From the NCBI GenBank assembly GCA_031264325.1, contig JAISEE010000033.1, positions 1 through 64,000 of the forward strand: a DNA stretch of 64,000 nt, written 5' to 3'. A program made the position numbers and the translations under genes. Positions 1 through 10,275 of this stretch are shown one piece after another (position 1 is the stretch's first letter; every line of letters begins with the position of its first letter). Source of the DNA: Endomicrobium sp. (GTDB taxonomy: Bacteria; Elusimicrobiota; Endomicrobiia; Endomicrobiales; Endomicrobiaceae). A model generated the notes under the pieces. The model did no database searches. It saw nothing but the letters and a program-made list of their open reading frames with translations, and was not told the origin of the DNA.

Positions 1-66
1 GATGGTTTAGGTTTTATGTTTGGAAGAAAGAGAAGATGGAAGAGAGGTAAAAAATATAAATACTGA
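1..66 (+). CDS. C-terminal end of an unidentified protein (cut by window edge)
   Basis: The first frame is open from base 1 to a TGA at 64-66 and encodes about 21 residues ending in a very basic tail (FGRKRRWKRGKKYKY). Nothing identifies the family from so short a piece. The basic tail could be the cytoplasmic end of a membrane protein or an RNA-binding tail; this is a guess. It faces the convergent cutA gene, which ends about 80 bases further on. Confidence 0.3.
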   Translation, partial: DGLGFMFGRKRRWKRGKKYKY

Positions 67-144
67 GCTTATAAAGAATTTTTTGCTTCTATAGCTGTTC
101 AGCTTTTTCTATCTTTCCTTGTGAACATTGTTTATTAAAAAGTA

Positions 145-468
145 TTAATTGCAGTATTGATTTATCCATTTAAGGTAATCTTTGTTTGCACTAGATATTG
201 ATACAGAAATTATTTGTGGAACTTTATATGGATGTAGCAATTTTATTCGTTCTTTAATGATTTTAAAATTTTTTTTAAGTGTTGTCATTGTTATAAGGTT
301 TTCAGTTTTTTTTTCTATTTTATTGTTCCACCAATAATAAGACTTTATACTTTGCGATATTTGTGCACTTGATATAATTTTTTCTTTAAGAAACGTTTTG
401 AGAATTTTTTGAGTCGTTTTTGCGTCAGGGCTTGTTACAAATATGAGCAAGTATTTAGAAGATTTCAT
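145..468 (-). CDS. cutA: CutA1-like divalent ion tolerance protein
   Basis: Encodes 107 residues, the normal length of the CutA1 family of small trimeric cytoplasmic proteins linked to divalent metal tolerance. The family layout is visible: an N-terminal beta strand LLIFVTSPD, the alpha helix of the ferredoxin-like fold, then SYYWWNNKIEKKTE (the Y-W-x(n)-E stretch), a T-L-K segment, and the C-terminal HPYKVPQIISVSI and YLKWI motifs typical of CutA. The gene stands alone on the minus strand. It is convergent with the partial gene at the window edge and divergent from the recombinase at 1258. The family assignment is firm; the cellular role of CutA is only loosely defined in any organism. Confidence 0.9.
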   Translation of the reverse strand: MKSSKYLLIFVTSPDAKTTQKILKTFLKEKIISSAQISQSIKSYYWWNNKIEKKTENLITMTTLKKNFKIIKERIKLLHPYKVPQIISVSISSANKDYLKWINQYCN

Positions 469-1257
469 TTTTTCTCCGAATAATCAACAAGTTTTATATA
501 TATTTATAGCAAGCATTTTAGAGTGTATATATTTTTTACTTCGTATTTTTTATGAAAGTGTTAACTTTTTTATATTTTGTAGATCTAGCATCATGACTTT
601 AGTTGAAATGAATGTTGTTTATTATTTTATATCTATATATTAGTTATTACTGTCCAATTATTTTGTTATTTTTGATTTATCAAATGTGACATCTAGTTGT
701 TTACCTGTAATATATAAAGGATTTATTTTCATCAAAATATTTATAATATAGAGAAAATTAAAGGTATCTAGATAAGAATTTTCTTTGTTATTACATATTT
801 TTACCTCCATAACTTTTGTAATTTTTGTATAAGTAGATACATGGGACGCCGAGGTCACCCTCTCTCTATTCAAAATAACTCAAAAAGTCAACTATATACT
901 AACATATTATTGATTGAATGAAAACTTTGTGATAATATAAAATGATTTGGTATGAAAAGGATAAAGAAACCTAAAACTAAACAGTTTGTATAAGTTGATT
1001 GTTGCGTTAAAATAACTTAAGACGTATGTTTTGGATGGGGTGGATATGTAACTTGGCGTGGTAGGTAGCATTTAAGTAATCGAAGTCTGTGGAAAGAGAG
1101 CTGTTATGGTTATTTTAACTTGAGACAAAAAGATTAGTTTGACTATGTGAGAAATTGAGATACGGAGTTTGTTAAGTTTAAAGTTTGAGTATCTCATAGC
1201 TTCATAATTCAGACTTTGTATTTATAGGATCTATTTTTATTGGAAAGGTTTTTTTGT
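469..1257. other. Non-coding spacer, 0.8 kb
   Basis: No convincing gene lies between cutA and the recombinase. A minus-strand open frame at 658-873 (71 codons) is rich in Asn, Ile and Lys and matches nothing I recognise; it may be a decayed gene end or chance. The spacer should hold the divergent promoters of cutA and the recombinase gene, but I cannot pick a clear -35/-10 pair. Confidence 0.5.
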
Positions 1258-2142
1258 ATGTTTGATTATAAAAAACTGTTAAAAGATTTTATTTTATATA
1301 TAACTATTGAAAAGGGATTATCTAAGAATACGGTTTTAGCGTATAGAGCTGATATTTTGAAATTTATTGCATTTACAGAAAAAAAACAGATTTTCCTTGA
1401 AAACTGTCAACATCAAGATATTACAGATTTTTTGTGCGCGATAAAACTTGACGGTTTTAAACCAAAATCTCTTTATAGATTTGTAGGATCTTTGAGGCAG
1501 TTTTATAAATTTTTAAATTATGAAGGTATAATTAAAAATAACCCAACTCTTTATTTAATATCTCCAAAAATTCCAGAAAATTTACCAACTATGCTTACAT
1601 TTGACGAGGTTATGCTTTTGTTAAATACTGTTACTGATGAAGATGAAATAAGTATAAGAAACAGAGCCATGCTTGAGCTCTTGTATGCTACTGGACTGAG
1701 AGTTTCTGAGCTTATAAACCTTAAATTTTCAAATATAAATTTACATGATAATTTTTTGAGAATTATAGGTAAAGGGTTTAAAGAAAGATTGGTGCCGTTT
1801 GGAGAAAAAGCTAAGAGTTTTATCAATATTTACCTTTTAAAGAGAAAACGTTATGTGAGCCCTGAAGACAATATTTTTATTTCAAGGCTAGGAAAGAAGC
1901 TTTCCAGGGTTGAGTTTTGGAGGCAGTTAAAGAATGTAGTCAAAAAGACCGGTATAAACAAAAATATTACACCTCATATATTAAGACATTCTTTTGCAAC
2001 TCATCTTTTAGCCGGCGGAGCCGATATTCGCTTCGTTCAAGAAATGCTGGGGCATGCTTCAATAGCTACTACACAGATTTACACTCATCTTGATAAAGAT
2101 AAAATCATACAGCAACATAAAATTTTTCATCCAAGAGGGTAA
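1258..2142 (+). CDS. xerD: Tyrosine recombinase XerC/XerD
   Basis: Encodes about 294 residues, close to the usual 295-300 for chromosome-dimer-resolving Xer recombinases. An N-terminal SAM-like DNA-binding domain (about 1-105) is followed by the catalytic domain. All six catalytic positions are visible: R148 (GLRVSEL), K172, H240 and R243 (HILRHSFATHL), H266 (LGHAS) and the nucleophile Y275 (IYTHLDK). I prefer the ATG at 1258 over the TTG at 1240 because GGAAAGG at 1242-1248 sits at Shine-Dalgarno distance from 1258 and would lie inside the longer reading. The protein would cut and rejoin DNA at dif with a partner Xer. XerC versus XerD cannot be settled by eye; the GGADIRFVQEMLGHAS stretch looks more XerD-like. 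Confidence 0.88.
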   Translation: MFDYKKLLKDFILYITIEKGLSKNTVLAYRADILKFIAFTEKKQIFLENCQHQDITDFLCAIKLDGFKPKSLYRFVGSLRQFYKFLNYEGIIKNNPTLYLISPKIPENLPTMLTFDEVMLLLNTVTDEDEISIRNRAMLELLYATGLRVSELINLKFSNINLHDNFLRIIGKGFKERLVPFGEKAKSFINIYLLKRKRYVSPEDNIFISRLGKKLSRVEFWRQLKNVVKKTGINKNITPHILRHSFATHLLAGGADIRFVQEMLGHASIATTQIYTHLDKDKIIQQHKIFHPRG

Positions 2143-2761
2143 TCGTAGCTTTATTTATACTGCTCTGTATTGTTGTAGTCTAAAAGATTTATTGAAATAT
2201 AAGCATAATAAACATACCTTATTTTTGTAATTTTTTTCTCCATTAGAGCTTCAAGCCTGGTTTTGTAAGTTCAAATTTTTGCTAGATTGTTTTTATAACT
2301 TGGTTTATCTTATATCGAGAAGCATTTGTTTAGCCTTGCCCATCATAGATAAAAACCTTCTTATAAAAAAGTTTATAAAATATGAAAGTCATGCTATTAA
2401 AATACTTGCTTTAATAAACGTTTGAGCTTCGCAGCCTAAGAAAAATAAAAACTGTGTAATAATTATGAACCTATTATTATTTATTATATGCAGTCAAGAA
2501 TGTCGTCTAAACTCCATCTTATTGGAAATGTTTGTTGATATTTTTTTGAAATTCAAATAATGGTTGCGAGTCTATGTTTGCTTTTTTAAATTATTTCTAC
2601 AATAACTGTTATAGCTATTAATATTTTATTTAGACAAACACATGGTATATGTCTAAAGTTTCAATAAACAATTTTCTTGTCAAACTATTTTGTTTAAAAA
2701 TCCATCTGGTATAAAAATATCATTTTTCAATTTAAAAAGTAAGATGCACGATAAAATATAA
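2143..2761. other. Spacer with possible decayed minus-strand gene
   Basis: There is no intact gene. On the minus strand the last roughly 100 bases before the recombinase stop read as a protein-like tail (RLEALMEKKITKIRYV, then YAYISINLLDYNN) with stops and frame breaks just upstream, so a decayed small gene is possible. The rest is AT-rich with no clear signals. Confidence 0.35.
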
Positions 2762-3844
2762 TTATTTTTTCACTTTGATTAGTAAATAAACGCCTATACT
2801 CAAAAATATAAAGCTTGGCATCCATGTCGCTATAAATGGCGATAGTATTAAATTTTTACCAAAAGAAGTTGTTACAGCCTGAATCGCCCAATACATAAAT
2901 GTTGCAGATAATGCAATAGTAAAATTAAATATCATGCTTATTCTTCTTCCAAACCCTATAGCAAAAGGTATTCCTATCATCATAACTATAATATGTGAAA
3001 AAATAGAAGAAAATCTTGCATTTAACGCAATTTTTGCTTTTATTGCCGATTGCCCAAAAATTTTTAATTGGCTTATATATTTATTAAAATCAATTATATT
3101 CATGCTATTGTACGGAGGACTTTTAAGCGCTATATCTTTAGGGGTAACATTTATGTTGGAATTATATTTTTTAAAGTAAACTTCGTTTAAAAAGTTGCTT
3201 TCAGAGTCTCTTATAACGCCATTTTTAAGTACCCAAGATCCATTTTCCCAATCTGCTTTCTCGGCTAAAACAAGCCTTTTTAATTCAAAGTTTTTATTGT
3301 ATTTTTCAAATACAATGTTTTTCATTGTATTTATTTTTATATCAAGGTGTCCAACTGTTAATCTTACGTTATTTTTTAACGTTATTATTTGATTATAAAA
3401 GTCCGTATGTACTGATATTTTTTCTTTTTTTATTTTTTCAATATTTATTCTTCTGTTGTAAACTGTTGTTTTAGTTACAATAAATTCCCTGCAGGCAAGA
3501 TCCGCAATTCCTATAATAAATCCTATTGTAATGAAAAGTGAGATAATGCACCACATATTTATTCCAGCAGCTTTCATTGCTGTAATTTCATTTTTTTTTG
3601 CAAGATTCCCGAGAGAAAACAATAAAGCCAAAAGAGTAGCTATAGGCAAAGCTTGCACAAACCATTCTGGAGCATTTGTAAGTATGTGAATAATTATTAT
3701 GTTAAAAGTTGTTTTGTTTTCCATGTAAAAATTTATTTTGCCAAGTAATTGCGATATTGTGACCACAACAGAAAAAATTGTTGTTGTAAATATAAAAATT
3801 TTAATAAAATTTTTGAAAATATATTTGTAAAAAATTTTTATCAT
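2762..3844 (-). CDS. lptG: LptG-like LPS export permease (YjgP/YjgQ family)
   Basis: Encodes 360 residues, the normal length of the YjgP/YjgQ family. These proteins form the membrane part of the LptB2FG ABC transporter that extracts LPS from the inner membrane. Transmembrane helices lie at about 10-32, 55-80 and 97-120, then a periplasmic beta-jellyroll domain (about 130-260), then three C-terminal helices. The cytoplasmic coupling region KKNEITAMKAAGI is nearly identical to that of the upstream paralogue. Its ATG overlaps the upstream stop by four bases (ATGA at 3841-3844), so the two are translationally coupled. F versus G is assigned from gene order as in E. coli (lptF then lptG). The ATPase LptB is not in this window. 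Confidence 0.85.
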   Translation of the reverse strand: MIKIFYKYIFKNFIKIFIFTTTIFSVVVTISQLLGKINFYMENKTTFNIIIIHILTNAPEWFVQALPIATLLALLFSLGNLAKKNEITAMKAAGINMWCIISLFITIGFIIGIADLACREFIVTKTTVYNRRINIEKIKKEKISVHTDFYNQIITLKNNVRLTVGHLDIKINTMKNIVFEKYNKNFELKRLVLAEKADWENGSWVLKNGVIRDSESNFLNEVYFKKYNSNINVTPKDIALKSPPYNSMNIIDFNKYISQLKIFGQSAIKAKIALNARFSSIFSHIIVMMIGIPFAIGFGRRISMIFNFTIALSATFMYWAIQAVTTSFGKNLILSPFIATWMPSFIFLSIGVYLLIKVKK

Positions 3845-4977
3845 TTTTTTACCATCTTTCTGAATAAATAAATTCCTACTGTACCTATAACTAAATTAGG
3901 TAGCCATATTATTATTCCTAGAGGAAGATATTTTTTTTCACCTAAATTAATTGAAATTACAAACAATGTATAATAAATAATTACTATACCAAGACTTAAA
4001 CCAAATCCAAGAGCTTTGCCTCCTCTATTAGTACGGACTCCTACAGGTAAAGCTACGATAATAAAAACAATAGGAGCGACAGCAAATATCCATCTAATCC
4101 AATAGTCTAGTAAATAAGGCATAAGTTCAAGTTTTTGTTTTTTATATTCCTTTATTGTTTCAATTAGCTTTGTAGAAGATAACTCTGACGGTCCTATATT
4201 ATAGTTTTTAACAGTGTCGAGCAGTGGTATAAAGATAGAGTATGTTTTAAAAGTTGCGTGAGTTATACTTGTCATATCGGAATGAGAAATTTTTTGCCAA
4301 TACCCTTTGTAAAGGATCAGTTGCGCCCCTGTGGTATAAGCTTTTACAGTAGCTGAAGATGCTGTTATGCGACATACTTCTTTATCATTTTGTAGTAAGT
4401 CATTTTTACTACTATTTGCGGTATAATCATTTTTAAATTTATATATACTTACTCCACTCAAAGTATTTTTAGTGTTATCAACTTTATTGCTGTATATTTT
4501 ATGGTCACCGAGTTTTGTTATAGATTTTTCGTTAAACTTAATAAGAGGTTTTTTTGTTATAATTTGTTCAAAATAAACTTTTAAATTAGAATTTAATTTT
4601 GGGGCAAAAAAGTGATTAAAAAACATTAAAAAAAAAGAAACGCTCAATACAAAAATTATTATTGGCATTGTGAGTGTTTTGTAATCAACTCCAGCAGCTT
4701 TCATTGCTGTAATTTCGTTGTCTGATGACAGTCGTCCATAAGAAAGTAGTGTTCCAAAAAGCACAGCCATAGGTATTGACAATGTTAAGGAACTTGGAAT
4801 ATAGAAAGCAAACATTTTGATAATTATCCAAAGAGTTACACCTTTTTCAATTAAGATATCCATAAGTTCAAATGCAAAACTTAATATTATAAGAAATGAA
4901 AAAATAACAATACCAAAAATAAAAAAATGTAAAAATTCTTTAAAAATGTAAAAATGTATTTTTTTTATCATGACCAT
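3841..4977 (-). CDS. lptF: LptF-like LPS export permease (YjgP/YjgQ family)
   Basis: Encodes 378 residues, first gene of a two-gene minus-strand operon with lptG. The YjgP/YjgQ plan is clear: N-terminal transmembrane helices (about 15-35, 50-75, 100-120), the conserved coupling segment SSDNEITAMKAAGVDYKTL, a periplasmic middle domain, and three C-terminal helices around 290-375. With LptG and LptB it would power LPS transport across the periplasm. The start is uncertain between the ATG at 4977 and the ATG two codons later; neither has a strong Shine-Dalgarno. Two complete permeases imply that the cell still makes and exports LPS. Confidence 0.85.
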   Translation of the reverse strand: MVMIKKIHFYIFKEFLHFFIFGIVIFSFLIILSFAFELMDILIEKGVTLWIIIKMFAFYIPSSLTLSIPMAVLFGTLLSYGRLSSDNEITAMKAAGVDYKTLTMPIIIFVLSVSFFLMFFNHFFAPKLNSNLKVYFEQIITKKPLIKFNEKSITKLGDHKIYSNKVDNTKNTLSGVSIYKFKNDYTANSSKNDLLQNDKEVCRITASSATVKAYTTGAQLILYKGYWQKISHSDMTSITHATFKTYSIFIPLLDTVKNYNIGPSELSSTKLIETIKEYKKQKLELMPYLLDYWIRWIFAVAPIVFIIVALPVGVRTNRGGKALGFGLSLGIVIIYYTLFVISINLGEKKYLPLGIIIWLPNLVIGTVGIYLFRKMVKK

Positions 4978-5919
4978 GTTTTATTTGAGGAAGCTTCGTT
5001 TAAAAATTATCCTATATGTACAATTATATAAAATTTGTTTTTGTGTAAAGTTTGAAAGAATATTATGATTTGAATTTTAAAAATATTTATTAATAAAAAT
5101 TCTAATTATATATTTTGCATGTTGTTGTAAAATATAGTTATTTTGCTAAAAAGCATGACTTTTTTGATGACAATAAGCAAAATCTATAACCAAGTGATGT
5201 TAAAATATGACTGTTAAGATCTATAGTTTACGCAAAATCTGAAGACAGATTTGTCCATGCTTAGATAGATAAGTTATAATACTCAACATAACAACTGGCA
5301 ATAATTATTGATATAGGAATTATGGTAATTGATGTTATGGCATTAATATGATTGAAATTGATTGTGCAATAAAACAAAGCGACGTTTGCTGAATGAGTTG
5401 TGGGTCAATTGTGGTTTAGTGTTGAAAATCACATGTTTGGCAATCCTTAATTAGCAGAGTATCTTAGTTTGTTGTAGATATATGATGGGTTTCTATACAT
5501 GGAGCAAGTGTCAATTTTGGTTTAACGAGATGTGCTATTTATATGTTATAGGAAGCAGATTTTAAAAGTGGTTGTTTGAAAAATTTGGAAAAGCTTACAG
5601 CTGAGAGATGGTTAGATGTTAGGTATGTGATAACACAATTTATATTTTCTATTTCTAGTTAGTTTAGTATAGTATATATTATATATTATGTAATTTACGA
5701 TAGATATAAAAATTTCAAAATTTTATTTTAAAGCTTTAAAGTTTACTTGAATATTTCTGCGTGAGAGTCAAAGTAGTTTTTAGGTATGGGGATAAAGTAA
5801 GAAAATACTTTGGATATTTATTTTGACTGTACTGTATTATTAAAAAATAGTATAATTTTTTTAAGATAAAACTAAACTATTAAAATTTAAAATAATATTC
5901 AATAAAAAAAGTGCGGTAA
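4978..5919. other. Spacer between divergent lptF and lysS, about 0.9 kb
   Basis: I see no supportable gene. The spacer must hold the divergent promoters of the lptFG operon and the lysS operon. Only the lysS side shows a recognisable -10 box (5851-5856). The remainder is AT-rich with dispersed stops in all frames and could be decayed coding DNA, but no protein-like remnant stands out. Confidence 0.5.
5834..5856 (+). promoter_or_regulatory. Possible sigma-70 promoter of the lysS operon
   Basis: A perfect TATAAT lies at 5851-5856, about 64 bases before the lysS ATG. A weak -35 (TGTACT) sits exactly 17 bases upstream, and a better TTGACT lies slightly further out but at too long a spacing. The -10 match and location support a promoter; the -35 is uncertain. 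Confidence 0.4.
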
Positions 5920-7389
5920 ATGGAAAAGAAAAAACAGCAATATGTGGCAACTCCCATAGAACAAATAATTCAACAGAGAAAACAAAAAGTAAAAGATTTT
6001 GTTGCTGTTGGAGTAAACCCTTATCCATCTAAATATTTTTTGGATAAAAACATTGCCGATATACAAAGAGAGTTTGAATCTCTTGAAAAAGAACAAGTTT
6101 TGGGTGTAAAAGTTAAAGCTGCAGGAAGAGTAATGACTTGTAGAAATATGGGTAAGTCCATTTTTCTTGACATAAGAGACGGATATTCTAAGATTCAGAT
6201 ATATGTTAGAGCAGATAAAGTTGGAGTGGAAAAATATAAATTTTTCAAAAATATGGTTGATACTTCTGATTTTATCGCAGTTGAGGGTATTCTTTTTAGA
6301 ACAAAAACAAATGAACTGAGTGTAATGGTAGAAAAATGGACAATGCTTACAAAGGCATTTAGGCCTCTTCCTGAGAAGTGGCATGGTCTTAAAGATATAG
6401 AGACAAGATACAGGCAAAGATATTTGGATTTGATAGCCAACACTGAAGCTAAAAATGTTTTTGTTAAAAGAAGTATGATTATTTCAGCTATAAGGCATAA
6501 ACTTGAAGAGTTAGGTTTTATAGAGGTTGAAACTCCAATTTTGCAATCTTTAGCAGGTGGAGCTAATGCACGACCTTTTATAACTTTTCATAATGCTTTG
6601 GGTGTTGACTTATTCTTAAGAATCGCGCCAGAGCTTTTTTTGAAACGTTTAGTTGTTGGCGGAATGGATAGAGTTTTTGAAATAGGTAGAAGCTTTAGAA
6701 ATGAAGGGATTGATAAAAATCATAGCCCGGAGTTTACAATGATGGAGCTTTATCAAGCGTATGCCGATTACAATGATATGATGGACTTGGCTGAAACATT
6801 GATTAAGTCTGCTGCAGAGGAAGTAAATTCTAAACTGAAGTTGGATTTTAAAAGAGTGAAAATGTTTGATTTGATAAAAGAATATACTGGACTTGACTTA
6901 TTGCCATATATTGAAAGCGGAAAAATGTTCAAACAAGTAAAACACTTTAATTTGGATTTACCTAAGAACGCTACAGACAAAAAGATTTTAGATCAAATTT
7001 TTGATGAAAAAGTTATACCAAACTTAAAAAATCCAACTTTTGTTATAGACTATCCAGCTGTTTATTCTCCTCTCTCAAAGGTTAAGTTTGATCAACCAGA
7101 AATAGCCGAGCGTTTTGAGCTTTATATAAACGGAATGGAAATAGGGAATGCATGCTCTGAGCTTAATGATCCTCAATTACAGAGGGTAAGATTTTCTCAA
7201 CAAATGGAAGCCAAAAAGAGAGGCAATGATGATGTTATGCCTTATGATGAAGATTTTATTTTTGCTTTAGAGCAAGGGCTTCCGCCAACTGGAGGTTTGG
7301 GCATAGGAATAGACAGGCTTGTTATGGCACTGATCGGTGTGGGGTCTATAAGAGAAGTTATAACTTTTCCAATCATGAGACCAGAGTAA
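5920..7389 (+). CDS. lysS: Lysyl-tRNA synthetase, class II
   Basis: Encodes 489 residues, typical for bacterial class II LysRS, which charges tRNA-Lys with lysine using ATP. An N-terminal OB-fold anticodon-binding domain (about 60-160) precedes the class II catalytic core. Motif 2 is visible ([13 protein letters not shown], then [11 protein letters not shown]) and motif 3 near the C-terminus ([16 protein letters not shown]). The [19 protein letters not shown] segment is a family hallmark. The ATG at 5920 begins immediately after a long AT-rich leader. It heads a run of same-strand genes (lolC/E begins 6 bases after its stop), so lysS and the lipoprotein transporter are probably co-transcribed. 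Confidence 0.97.
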   Translation: MEKKKQQYVATPIEQIIQQRKQKVKDFVAVGVNPYPSKYFLDKNIADIQREFESLEKEQVLGVKVKAAGRVMTCRNMGKSIFLDIRDGYSKIQIYVRADKVGVEKYKFFKNMVDTSDFIAVEGILFRTKTNELSVMVEKWTMLTKAFRPLPEKWHGLKDIETRYRQRYLDLIANTEAKNVFVKRSMIISAIRHKLEELGFIEVETPILQSLAGGANARPFITFHNALGVDLFLRIAPELFLKRLVVGGMDRVFEIGRSFRNEGIDKNHSPEFTMMELYQAYADYNDMMDLAETLIKSAAEEVNSKLKLDFKRVKMFDLIKEYTGLDLLPYIESGKMFKQVKHFNLDLPKNATDKKILDQIFDEKVIPNLKNPTFVIDYPAVYSPLSKVKFDQPEIAERFELYINGMEIGNACSELNDPQLQRVRFSQQMEAKKRGNDDVMPYDEDFIFALEQGLPPTGGLGIGIDRLVMALIGVGSIREVITFPIMRPE

Positions 7390-7395
7390 AGCTTT

Positions 7396-8625
7396 ATGAG
7401 TGTAATGTCAGTTGAGCTTTTTATAGCGATAAGATATTTAAGGGCAAGAAGAAAAACTTTTTTTTCTTTATTTACTGTTTTTATTGCCGTAGGAGGCATA
7501 ACATTGGGCGTTGGCTCTCTTGTTATAACACTTGCGGTTATGAGTGGTTTTCAAAATGATATAAGAAATAAAATTTTAGGTATACAGCCACATATATTGA
7601 TAACAAGAAGCGGTGGAGAGTCTTTTGAAGATTATGTTTCCGTGGAGGATAAAGTAAAAGCTAATAAAAATGTTACAAGTGTGTTACCGTTTATATATCA
7701 GCAGGGTATTGTAAGGGGTATTAATTCTTCATCTGCTTCAGGCATAATAATAAAAGCTGTGGATTACTCCAAAGAAGATAAAATTTTAAACCTTTCAAAA
7801 CAGATTGTTGTTTCAGATGCTAAATTTAGTGGTGAAAATATTGGAAAGAGATCAATAATATTGGGTTGCGAGCTTGCAAGAAATATTTCTGTGGATGCAG
7901 GTGGCGAAGTTGTTTTAATGTTTCCTGCAAGTTTGGGGAGTATTCCTATAATGTATAAATTTAATGTTTCAGCAATAATAGAGTCTGGGATGTATGACTT
8001 TGATTCTTCTTTGGGGTTTATAGATTTAAAAGAGGCGCAAAGTTTATTTTCAATGCCTGATTCTATTACTGGACTTGATATACATACGAATAATTTTGAT
8101 AAAGCGTCAGCAATTGCGTTTGAACTTCAAAAAAATTTGCCTTATCCGTACAAAGTAAAAACATGGTTTGATATGAATAAAAATCTTTTTTCAGCGTTGA
8201 AGCTTGAAAAAATAATGATGTTTCTTATTTTGGGGCTTATAATAACTGTCGCGGCTTTTAATATTATTTCTAACCTTTTGCTTCTAAGTGCTCAGAAGTT
8301 AAAAGAAATAGGGATAATGTCTGCTATGGGGTTTTCAAATTACTCTATTTCAAAAATATTTTTTTATGAAGGACTTATTATTGGCTCGTTAGGAACAGCG
8401 TTTGGGGTAATTTTTGGAGTTTCTGCAAGTTTTGCATTAAAATATTTTGATATATTTAAACTTCCAAAAGGTGTTTATTATGTTGATAAACTTCCAGTTT
8501 CTATAGTCCCTTTGGATATATTAACAGTAGCCCTAAGTGCTTTTGTTATATCTGTACTGGCAGGTCTTTATCCTGCGTGGCGGGTTGCAAAGTTAGATCC
8601 TCTTGAAGCTATAAGGTGTGGCTAG
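7396..8625 (+). CDS. lolC: Lipoprotein-releasing ABC transporter permease LolC/LolE
   Basis: Encodes 409 residues of the LolC/LolE (MacB/FtsX-like) permease family that releases mature lipoproteins from the inner membrane to LolA. The N-terminus has the diagnostic FIAIRYLRARRK followed by the first helix (about 25-50, GGITLGVGSLVITLAVMSGF). A periplasmic domain spans about 55-270, then three C-terminal helices end in YPAWRVAKLDPLEAIR, the family signature. Only one permease gene is present with lolD, so it may act as a homodimer; a second permease could lie elsewhere. An alternative ATG lies three codons downstream (7405). The stop nearly touches the following ATPase gene. Confidence 0.9.
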   Translation: MSVMSVELFIAIRYLRARRKTFFSLFTVFIAVGGITLGVGSLVITLAVMSGFQNDIRNKILGIQPHILITRSGGESFEDYVSVEDKVKANKNVTSVLPFIYQQGIVRGINSSSASGIIIKAVDYSKEDKILNLSKQIVVSDAKFSGENIGKRSIILGCELARNISVDAGGEVVLMFPASLGSIPIMYKFNVSAIIESGMYDFDSSLGFIDLKEAQSLFSMPDSITGLDIHTNNFDKASAIAFELQKNLPYPYKVKTWFDMNKNLFSALKLEKIMMFLILGLIITVAAFNIISNLLLLSAQKLKEIGIMSAMGFSNYSISKIFFYEGLIIGSLGTAFGVIFGVSASFALKYFDIFKLPKGVYYVDKLPVSIVPLDILTVALSAFVISVLAGLYPAWRVAKLDPLEAIRCG

Positions 8626-8645
8626 ATATTTTATTAGAATTAACT

Positions 8646-9305
8646 ATGAATATAAAAGTTGAAAATTTAAACAAACAGTATACTAAAAAAAATTCTGTTG
8701 ATGTTAAAATATTAAAAAATATAAATTTGGAAATAAAGTCTGGACAAAAAGTCGTTTTAATAGGTCCGTCAGGAGTTGGCAAAAGCACATTGATACATAT
8801 TTTAGGATTGATGGATAGACCTACTTCTGGAAAGGTTTATATAGACGGAATTGATTGTTTTGACAAAGACGATAAATATTTGCGTGTCATCAGAAGAAAT
8901 TATATAGGTTTTGTTTTTCAGTTTCATTATCTTATGCCAGACTTTACAGTTTTGGAGAATATCCTCATCCCTGTTTGGAAAAATAAAGAGTTAAAATTAA
9001 AACAAGCACAAGGTATTTTAAACAAAGCCGGACTTTTACACAGGCAAGCTCATTATCCTTCAGAGCTTTCTGGTGGTGAACAACAAAGAGTGGCTATTGC
9101 GAGAGCTTTAATAAATAACCCTCGTGTAATTTTTGCGGATGAGCCTACTGGTAATTTGGACAGACGGACAGGTCTTGAGATAGAAAATTTGCTATTTGAC
9201 GTATCAACAAATACAGGGGCTGCTCTGGTTCTTGTAACGCATGATGAAGATCTTGTCAAAAAAGCTTATAGAGTAATTAAAATTATTGATGGATGCATAT
9301 TATAA
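8646..9305 (+). CDS. lolD: Lipoprotein-releasing ABC transporter ATPase LolD
   Basis: Encodes about 219 residues and is the ATPase partner of the preceding permease. ABC motifs are all present: Walker [11 protein letters not shown]-loop [12 protein letters not shown] (the FQFHxLxPxF form typical of LolD/MacB), signature LSGGEQQR, Walker [13 protein letters not shown], and switch His in LVTHD. I start it at the ATG at 8646 ([12 protein letters not shown]). A GTG at 8616 would overlap the permease stop and add ten residues not seen in the family. Together with the permease it forms the core of the Lol lipoprotein sorting pathway, consistent with the Pal lipoprotein encoded at 47.9 kb. Confidence 0.92.
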   Translation: MNIKVENLNKQYTKKNSVDVKILKNINLEIKSGQKVVLIGPSGVGKSTLIHILGLMDRPTSGKVYIDGIDCFDKDDKYLRVIRRNYIGFVFQFHYLMPDFTVLENILIPVWKNKELKLKQAQGILNKAGLLHRQAHYPSELSGGEQQRVAIARALINNPRVIFADEPTGNLDRRTGLEIENLLFDVSTNTGAALVLVTHDEDLVKKAYRVIKIIDGCIL

Positions 9306-9345
9306 GCATAGCTTGTATTTTGCATATTAAGAGGAGAACATGTAG

Positions 9346-10221
9346 ATGAGAATTTTTCTTGACGGGAAGTTAGTTGAAAAAATTGATGCTAAAATTTCTG
9401 TGTTTGATCATGGTTTTCTTTATGGCGATGGTATTTTTGAAGGTATAAGAGCTTATAACGGGAGAGTCTTTAGGTTAAAGGAGCACTTGGAAAGACTTTG
9501 GTCTTCGGCTAAGGCTATTAATTTAGAAATTCCTATACATAAAAAAGAAATGGAAAAAGCGTTAATAAAAACCATTTTAGCAAATAAGCTCAATGATGCT
9601 TATATAAGGCTTATCGTTACAAGAGGGTGTGGTGACTTGGGTCTTGATTTTAGAAATTGTACAAAGCCTTCTTCTGTAATAATAATAGCAGATCAGGTTA
9701 AAATGTATTTGGAAGAATTTTACGAAAAAGGCATAGGAGTTGTAACAGTTTCTACTAGAAGAATAAGACAAGATTCTCTAAGCCCAAATATCAAATCGCT
9801 CAACTATTTAAATAACATTCTTGCGAAAATGCAGGCCGTAAGAAGCGGTGCTGCTGAGGCTATTATGTTAAATGCCGAAGGGTATGTTGTGGAATGCCCT
9901 GGAGATAATATATTTATAGTAAAAAACGGTATTCTTTGTACTCCGGCAGGTTCTGAGGGTGCATTGGTAGGCATAACGAGAGACGCAGTTATAGAGCTTG
10001 CAAAAAACAAATCGGGTGTTCCTGTAAAAGAAGTACGCTTAAGTTTGTATGATGTTTACACTGCCGATGAGTGTTTTTTAACTGGGACGGCTGCTGAAAT
10101 AGTTCCTGTTGTTGTAGTTGATTCAAGAATTATTGGTGACGGAAAAATCGGCAAAATAACATCTAAACTTATAAAAGAGTTTAAAGCGTTAGCTCGTTCG
10201 TCAGGAACCCCGATTAAATAG
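9346..10221 (+). CDS. ilvE: Branched-chain amino acid aminotransferase (class IV, IlvE type)
   Basis: Encodes 291 residues of the fold-type IV PLP aminotransferase family, the usual size for IlvE. Family features in order: [28 protein letters not shown] (substrate-gating loop), the catalytic lysine K150 in [29 protein letters not shown], and [21 protein letters not shown] (phosphate-binding part). It would interconvert Leu, Ile and Val with their 2-oxo acids. A D-amino acid transaminase is the main alternative, but the SLNYLNN and GITRDA signatures fit IlvE better. A strong Shine-Dalgarno (AGAGGAGAA) lies before the ATG at 9346. Same strand as lolD, 40 bases after it. Confidence 0.9.
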   Translation: MRIFLDGKLVEKIDAKISVFDHGFLYGDGIFEGIRAYNGRVFRLKEHLERLWSSAKAINLEIPIHKKEMEKALIKTILANKLNDAYIRLIVTRGCGDLGLDFRNCTKPSSVIIIADQVKMYLEEFYEKGIGVVTVSTRRIRQDSLSPNIKSLNYLNNILAKMQAVRSGAAEAIMLNAEGYVVECPGDNIFIVKNGILCTPAGSEGALVGITRDAVIELAKNKSGVPVKEVRLSLYDVYTADECFLTGTAAEIVPVVVVDSRIIGDGKIGKITSKLIKEFKALARSSGTPIK

Positions 10222-10275
10222 TTTTGTTTATGTTAAAATTTATCTGCTGAAAATTTTATATTTTTTAAGGCGTAT

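Noticed and set aside
658-873. Minus-strand frame of 71 codons between cutA and the recombinase
   Set aside because: No recognisable motif and only weak protein character; kept as a note in the spacer entry rather than a gene.
5899-6417. Minus-strand open frame of 172 codons antisense to lysS
   Set aside because: It lies entirely opposite the conserved N-terminal part of lysS, is rich in Phe, Tyr and Ser as expected for an antisense shadow, and has no ribosome-binding site.
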